From: Bacillota bacterium
Lineage (GTDB): Bacteria > Bacillota > Clostridia > Lachnospirales > Lachnospiraceae
Length of the DNA stretch: 64,000 nt
NCBI GenBank assembly: GCA_023386315.1
Contig: JAEWJZ010000028.1
Coordinates: 248,001-312,000, forward strand
Direction: 5' to 3'
Below, one piece after another: positions 60,181 to 64,000 of this stretch. Under the pieces are notes generated by a model. It was given only the letters and a program-made list of their open reading frames with translations. It was not told the origin of the DNA and did no database searches. Position numbers and translations under genes: made by a program. Each line of letters opens with the position of its first letter. The stretch's first letter is position 1.

Positions 60181-61182
60181 ATGAAAAAATATTTAGTTAC
60201 TGGCGGTGCCGGATTTATTGGTTCAAACTTCGTGAAATATTTATATGAGAAGGAGACCGATATCCATGTGACTGTGCTGGATAAGCTTACATATTCCGGT
60301 AATATGGATAATCTGGCAGATGTTACAGACCGGGAAGATTTTACGTTTGTAAAAGGAGACATCTGCGATTCTGATCTGGTAGAAACGCTGATGGAGGGTA
60401 TTAATGTTGTAGTCAATTTTGCAGCAGAGGTTGCAGTGGATCGTTCCATCGGAAACACGCAGGACTTTTTAATGACCGATGTGATTGGTGTATATGTTCT
60501 TTTGGAGCATGCATTAAAAAACCGGGATACTCTGGAAAAATTCATTCAGATTTCCACAGATGAGGTGTATGGCCAGATTCAGGAGGGGAGTTTTTATGAA
60601 ACTTCAGAATTAAAACCCAGGAACCCCTATTCTGCCTCAAAGACAGGAGGAGATCGTCTGGCTTACAGCTATTTTGCTACCTACGGTCTTCCTGTCTGTA
60701 TCACAAGAGCTTCCAATACCTACGGACCGTATGCATATCCGGAAAAGGTAATTCCCTTATTTATCACCAATCTTTATGAAGGAATTCCGGTTCCCGTGTT
60801 TGGTGACGGCAGCCAGATCAGAGACTGGCTGTATGTAAAAGATCATTGCAGCGGGATTTATCACGTAATCAAAGATGGAAAAAACGGAGAAGTTTATAAC
60901 GTGGGCGGTGCTCAGGAAGTCACAAATTTAACTCTGACGAAGCAAATTTTATCTCTTATGAGAAAAGACGAATCCCTTATCCGTTATGTGAATGACAGAC
61001 CGGGTCATGATCTTCGTTACAGTTTAAATACTGACAAACTCCGGGCGCTTGGCTGGCAGCCAGAATATGATATCTCTTCCGGGCTTTCCCAAACGGTGGA
61101 TTGGTATGTCAATCACACGGAGTACTGGAAAAAATTAAGAGATGGAATGGATCAGCGTTATTTCAAAGGGTTTTGGAACTGA
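60181..61182 (+). CDS. rmlB: dTDP-glucose 4,6-dehydratase-like (RmlB) enzyme
   Basis: A 333-aa extended SDR. GGAGFIGSNFVKYL is the NAD site, STDEVYGQI carries the Asp-Glu pair of RmlB, and NPYSASKTGGD supplies YxxxK. It makes 4-keto-6-deoxy sugar nucleotides from the RmlA product. ATG 60181 has AAGGAG 7 nt upstream; ATG 60175 is too close. No RmlC/D or aminotransferase is visible in the window; a related epimerase lies at 61885. Confidence 0.86.
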   Translation: MKKYLVTGGAGFIGSNFVKYLYEKETDIHVTVLDKLTYSGNMDNLADVTDREDFTFVKGDICDSDLVETLMEGINVVVNFAAEVAVDRSIGNTQDFLMTDVIGVYVLLEHALKNRDTLEKFIQISTDEVYGQIQEGSFYETSELKPRNPYSASKTGGDRLAYSYFATYGLPVCITRASNTYGPYAYPEKVIPLFITNLYEGIPVPVFGDGSQIRDWLYVKDHCSGIYHVIKDGKNGEVYNVGGAQEVTNLTLTKQILSLMRKDESLIRYVNDRPGHDLRYSLNTDKLRALGWQPEYDISSGLSQTVDWYVNHTEYWKKLRDGMDQRYFKGFWN

Positions 61183-61189
61183 GAGCGCT

Positions 61190-61888
61190 GTGTACGGTCT
61201 TTTAACACTTATAAAACTTGGGGCAGTCATTCTCTTAAAAGAAGACGTGTATCTGGCTGACTTAGACCAATGCAGAGCAGTAAGTGAGATCCCTTATGAA
61301 AATTATTTATCAGAAGATGAGAAAGAGCGGTTAAACCTTATCACGATTCCCCAGTCAAGAAACACAATGATGCTCCGGCGTTCCCTGACCAGAATGATAA
61401 TAAGCAGTTATCTGAATTGTTATCCGGAAAAGATACGATTTAACAGGAATTCCTACGGAAAACCTTCAGTCTTAGAACCAGTCACAGATTTGAAATTCAA
61501 TCTCTCTCACAGCGGAAAATATCTGATTCTGATTACAGACAGAAATCGGGAGGCAGGTATTGATATAGAAACAGCACATTCCTTAAAAAAAAGAAAGTAT
61601 GAGGTCATGGAATCCCTCTATTCCCCGGAAGAATCCGCCTGCTATCAGAGCCTTTCTAAAACGGAGCAGTACCAGATGTTTTGCAGAACCTGGGTCATGA
61701 AGGAAGCAGTCTTAAAAGCACTTTCATTGGGTCTTACTGCTGATTTGGGAAAGATCTCTCTTCCGGTTGCTGCGGATCGTTCCGGTTCCATACTGACTTT
61801 GGATTTTTATAATGCAGTGCTTAAAATACAGTGGATCATAAGAGAAGACAGTCACATTGCAATTGCATATCGGGAGGAAGAAATATGA
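61190..61888 (+). CDS. Sfp-type 4'-phosphopantetheinyl transferase
   Basis: A roughly 232-aa PPTase that converts apo-ACPs to holo form with CoA. Mg/CoA motifs: NLSHSGKYLILITD, AGIDIETAHS and WVMKEAVLKALSLG. Sfp-type enzymes serve secondary metabolism, so its presence supports the cluster assignment and matches ACP1 and ACP2. The start is uncertain: GTG 61190 is just after the rmlB stop, and an upstream ATG at 61142 overlaps rmlB; neither has a strong RBS. Confidence 0.85.
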   Translation: MYGLLTLIKLGAVILLKEDVYLADLDQCRAVSEIPYENYLSEDEKERLNLITIPQSRNTMMLRRSLTRMIISSYLNCYPEKIRFNRNSYGKPSVLEPVTDLKFNLSHSGKYLILITDRNREAGIDIETAHSLKKRKYEVMESLYSPEESACYQSLSKTEQYQMFCRTWVMKEAVLKALSLGLTADLGKISLPVAADRSGSILTLDFYNAVLKIQWIIREDSHIAIAYREEEI

Positions 61889-62751
61889 ATGTGCTGATCA
61901 CAGGCATCAATGGTTTTGTAGGAGGGTATCTTTTTTCCAGACTCAAGTCTGATGGACATAAGATCTATGGGCTGGGAAGGGAGCTGCCTTCCCGTTATGA
62001 CCTGGACGGATATTATCCGGTGGATATTACAAAAAAATTTCAGCTGGATCGGGAATTTGATTTTGTGATACATCTGGCTGCTTTAAACCGTACTAATATT
62101 GGAGCAGGCATCGACAGCCGGATTTTTTGGCAGGTAAATGTGGAAGGAACAAAAAATCTCATTGAATCCTGCGGATATTCTAAATTTATTTATATTTCCA
62201 CTGCTGCAGTTTACGCGAGAGAAGGTAAGATCATCACAGAGGAATCTCCTGTCGTTCCAGAGGGAAATTACGCTAAGACAAAATATGAAGCGGAGCTCCT
62301 CTGCCAGAGCGTGATTCCCTGTAAGAAGCTGATGATTCTCCGCCCTGTTAACATCTCCGGGGCCGGGCAAAAGAAAATTGCAGCGGTTCCCCTGTTCTTT
62401 GACCGGGCAGAAAACCATGAAGCATTGGAGCTTTTTGTATCTCCTTCTAAGATCATTCAGTTACTTGATGTAACTGATTTTACCCAGGCCATCAGTCAGT
62501 GCCTTGATTATTATTGCAGCGGCATCTTTAACTTAGCCCCGGACGATTCTATGACTATGCTTCAATTGATAAATAAGATACGTAAGTTATGCAATTCTAA
62601 GTCTTCACTGGTTATAAAGGAAGTAAAAGAGGAGGCTCCTTCCCTTATTTGTGCTGAAAAAGCCCGGCAGAAGTTGTCTTTTCAGGCATCAAAGTCCATG
62701 AATCATATACTGGAGGATTACTATGAGTCACGAAAGGGAGGAACGAAATAA
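61885..62751 (+). CDS. NAD-dependent epimerase/dehydratase
   Basis: A 288-aa extended SDR. LITGINGFVGGYLFSRL is the Rossmann site, and NYAKTKYEAELL gives YxxxK; Ser of the triad is in YISTAAVYA. It may reduce or epimerise the 4-keto sugar formed by RmlB, giving the final deoxysugar. ATG 61885 has GGGAGG upstream and overlaps the PPTase stop (ATGA). It ends with a 1-nt overlap into the deacetylase gene. Confidence 0.83.
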   Translation: MNVLITGINGFVGGYLFSRLKSDGHKIYGLGRELPSRYDLDGYYPVDITKKFQLDREFDFVIHLAALNRTNIGAGIDSRIFWQVNVEGTKNLIESCGYSKFIYISTAAVYAREGKIITEESPVVPEGNYAKTKYEAELLCQSVIPCKKLMILRPVNISGAGQKKIAAVPLFFDRAENHEALELFVSPSKIIQLLDVTDFTQAISQCLDYYCSGIFNLAPDDSMTMLQLINKIRKLCNSKSSLVIKEVKEEAPSLICAEKARQKLSFQASKSMNHILEDYYESRKGGTK

Positions 62752-63383
62752 TGAAAGTACTGGTAATAGCATCCCATATTGATGATGAGGTGTTAGGGTG
62801 CGGAGGAACCATAAAAAGACATACAAAAGCAGGAGATCAGGTTTATGTGGTGTTTATCAGTTCAAAGTATTCCAGGCGCTTTGATGAAACGCTTATGAAT
62901 ACAAGAAAATCACATGCAAAGAAAGCTGCAGAAGTGTTGGGAATTCAGGAGATATTCTTTGCAGACCATCCCCTCATCATGTTAGATACCATTCCCCAGC
63001 TGGATATAGTAACGTCTCTGGAGCAAATTATCTTTGAGATAAAGCCAGAAGTTTTATACTGCCATTATGATGCGGATATGAATTCGGATCATCGGATCGT
63101 TTCTCAGGCAGCCATGGTCTGGTGCCGGCCTTCAAAAACTCCTTTTCTAAAAAAAGTATTATTTTATGAAATATTTGCTTCCACACAAAAGTTTAATCCC
63201 AATTACTATGTGGATATCAGCGATGAGATCGAGGATAAGCTGGCGGCTCTTTCTGTATATTCTACAGAAAACAATGCCCAGACCAGAACCTTGGACACCA
63301 GCAGATTGGTGGCAGGATATCGGGGAGCGGAAATCAATACGGCTTATGCGGAAGCATTTTATTTATACCGGGAAATTGTATAA
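62751..63383 (+). CDS. PIG-L/LmbE-family deacetylase
   Basis: A 210-aa zinc-dependent amidohydrolase. The metal motif SHIDDEVLGCGG (usual HPDDE, here HIDDE) and HYDADMNSDHRIV are present. PIG-L enzymes remove the N-acetyl group from GlcNAc conjugates such as precursors of bacillithiol, mycothiol and some glycopeptides. In this cluster it may act on a GlcNAc-type sugar attached by the MGT glycosyltransferase. Translational coupling with the epimerase is strong. Confidence 0.86.
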   Translation: MKVLVIASHIDDEVLGCGGTIKRHTKAGDQVYVVFISSKYSRRFDETLMNTRKSHAKKAAEVLGIQEIFFADHPLIMLDTIPQLDIVTSLEQIIFEIKPEVLYCHYDADMNSDHRIVSQAAMVWCRPSKTPFLKKVLFYEIFASTQKFNPNYYVDISDEIEDKLAALSVYSTENNAQTRTLDTSRLVAGYRGAEINTAYAEAFYLYREIV

Positions 63384-63434
63384 ATAAAATCTATTTCAAA
63401 AACAGTCGGAATCATAAAGGTATAGGAGACAACT

Positions 63435-64000
63435 ATGGAACATAACCTTGAAAAGAAAAACAGTATGGCAATGATGTTTGCCGGAATCGGTACGGATTAC
63501 CGGAAGATAATCCATAAAATTCCAGAGAAGGTAAGAAAAAGAATCCGTCAGCTGTCAGCCTTATTAAAAGACAGATATGAACTGGATATCGATGCCTATC
63601 TTAATGGTGATCCTCTGGATGCGGAAAACAATTTCTATAACTGGCTGACGATCTATACCTGTGATTATACCATATACGAGTGGTATGTCTCCCACGGTGT
63701 GGTTGCGGACTATCTGATTGGGTATAGCATGGGGCTCATAACGGCACTGGCCTGCAGCCATGCCATTACGTTTGAGGAAGGGGCCTTTTTGCTTTATGAA
63801 ATCAACCGGAAAGAAAGCAAAAAAGAGGGCATGGCAACCATCATCGGGTTTGAGAAAGAGGCGCTTGTCCAGATCATAAAGGATAGCCAGTGTGAGGACA
63901 AGGTGTTTATCGCCTGCGAAAATAATCCCTATTGTTTTGGAATTTCAGGATATGAAAATTTCATTCAGTCGGTATGCAATCTGGCAGCAGAGAGGGGGGC
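63435..64000 (+). CDS. Malonyl-CoA:ACP transacylase-like protein (partial, runs off window)
   Basis: An open frame from ATG 63435 (TAGGAGAC upstream) to the window end, 188 codons seen. It begins SMAMMFAGIGTDYRKI (the FPGQG position of FabD reads FAGIG). The nucleophile motif GYSMGLITALAC (GxSxG) is present, as is EINRKE. It would load malonyl units onto the cluster's ACPs. The Arg and His of the C-terminal half lie outside the window. The operon therefore continues to the right. Confidence 0.8.
   Translation, partial: MEHNLEKKNSMAMMFAGIGTDYRKIIHKIPEKVRKRIRQLSALLKDRYELDIDAYLNGDPLDAENNFYNWLTIYTCDYTIYEWYVSHGVVADYLIGYSMGLITALACSHAITFEEGAFLLYEINRKESKKEGMATIIGFEKEALVQIIKDSQCEDKVFIACENNPYCFGISGYENFIQSVCNLAAERG

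Noticed and set aside
41432..64000. Cluster as a modular type I PKS or NRPS
   Set aside because: All KS, ACP, AT and TE functions are on separate small proteins; no condensation or adenylation domain is visible.

Overview
The window reads as chromosome of a low-GC, Gram-positive anaerobe, most likely a Lachnospiraceae/Clostridium-type Firmicute. The support is AAAGGAGG-type ribosome binding sites, intrinsic terminators after many genes, single-membrane lipoproteins, MerR/HxlR/AraC/TetR/MarR one-component regulators, YesM/YesN and Agr two-component systems, and several oxygen-sensitive enzymes (tungsten aldehyde:ferredoxin oxidoreductase, indolepyruvate:ferredoxin oxidoreductase, radical SAM). 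No rRNA, tRNA, CRISPR array or intact insertion sequence was seen.

The left two thirds (1-38 kb) is a mosaic accessory region of one- to four-gene units. 1-4.7 kb carries a UvrA-like ABC ATPase, a MerR regulator with two HTH domains and an MFS exporter with an attenuator-like terminator in its leader. 4.7-8.3 kb holds a SWIM zinc-finger protein and a phage-derived stretch in which an ArpU-type HTH plus collagen-like protein unit is duplicated, the second HTH being a pseudogene. 8.3-16.6 kb has HxlR/nitroreductase, a TPR-fused rifampin ADP-ribosyltransferase (Arr), a Crp-like regulator, an SDR, a GNAT-YoaP/toroid/C_GCAxxG_C_C trio, an HXXEE membrane protein and an AraC-GyrI/PNPOx pair. 16.7-23.3 kb is a YesMN two-component system followed by an AfuABC-like ABC importer. 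23.4-38 kb is AT-rich, with a DUF protein plus lipoprotein, a GH24 lysozyme, a PHP phosphatase, a sugar O-acetyltransferase, a nitroreductase and two cupins (one decayed). It also has an AraC-GyrI regulator, a frameshifted glpF beside an esterase, MarR/ATC hydrolase, hydrolase/TetR, a second GNAT-YoaP and a VOC protein. Remnants of AraC, TetR and metallo-beta-lactamase-fold genes show active decay here.

The right third (38.1-64 kb) is the most notable part: an Agr quorum-sensing module fused to a large one-strand biosynthetic operon. On the minus strand lie agrA, agrC and fdhD. On the plus strand, behind one promoter, come a 47-aa AgrD precursor (predicted CGHIY thiolactone), AgrB, and then about 22 kb of tightly packed genes running past the window end. 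In order these are a tungsten aldehyde:ferredoxin oxidoreductase, SRPBCC, RmlA-like nucleotidyltransferase, MGT-type glycosyltransferase, KASIII with full triad, ACP, GNAT, SRPBCC, IorA, IorB, membrane protein, second ACP and enoyl-CoA hydratase. They continue with a 4HBT thioesterase (non-canonical start), degenerate crotonase, third crotonase, a KASIII lacking its His/Asn, B12-binding radical SAM, 3-hydroxyacyl-CoA dehydrogenase, FabF-type ketosynthase, RmlB, Sfp-type PPTase, epimerase, PIG-L deacetylase and a truncated malonyl-ACP transacylase.

Together these genes could prime (IorAB, KASIII), elongate (KS, ACPs, MAT), reduce and dehydrate (HAD, crotonases), release (thioesterase) and glycosylate a product, with cell-density control through the encoded AIP. 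No enoyl reductase is visible, so an unsaturated, glycosylated, possibly aryl-primed polyketide or fatty-acid-like metabolite is the working hypothesis. The product itself is inference and I do not recognise the cluster as a described one.
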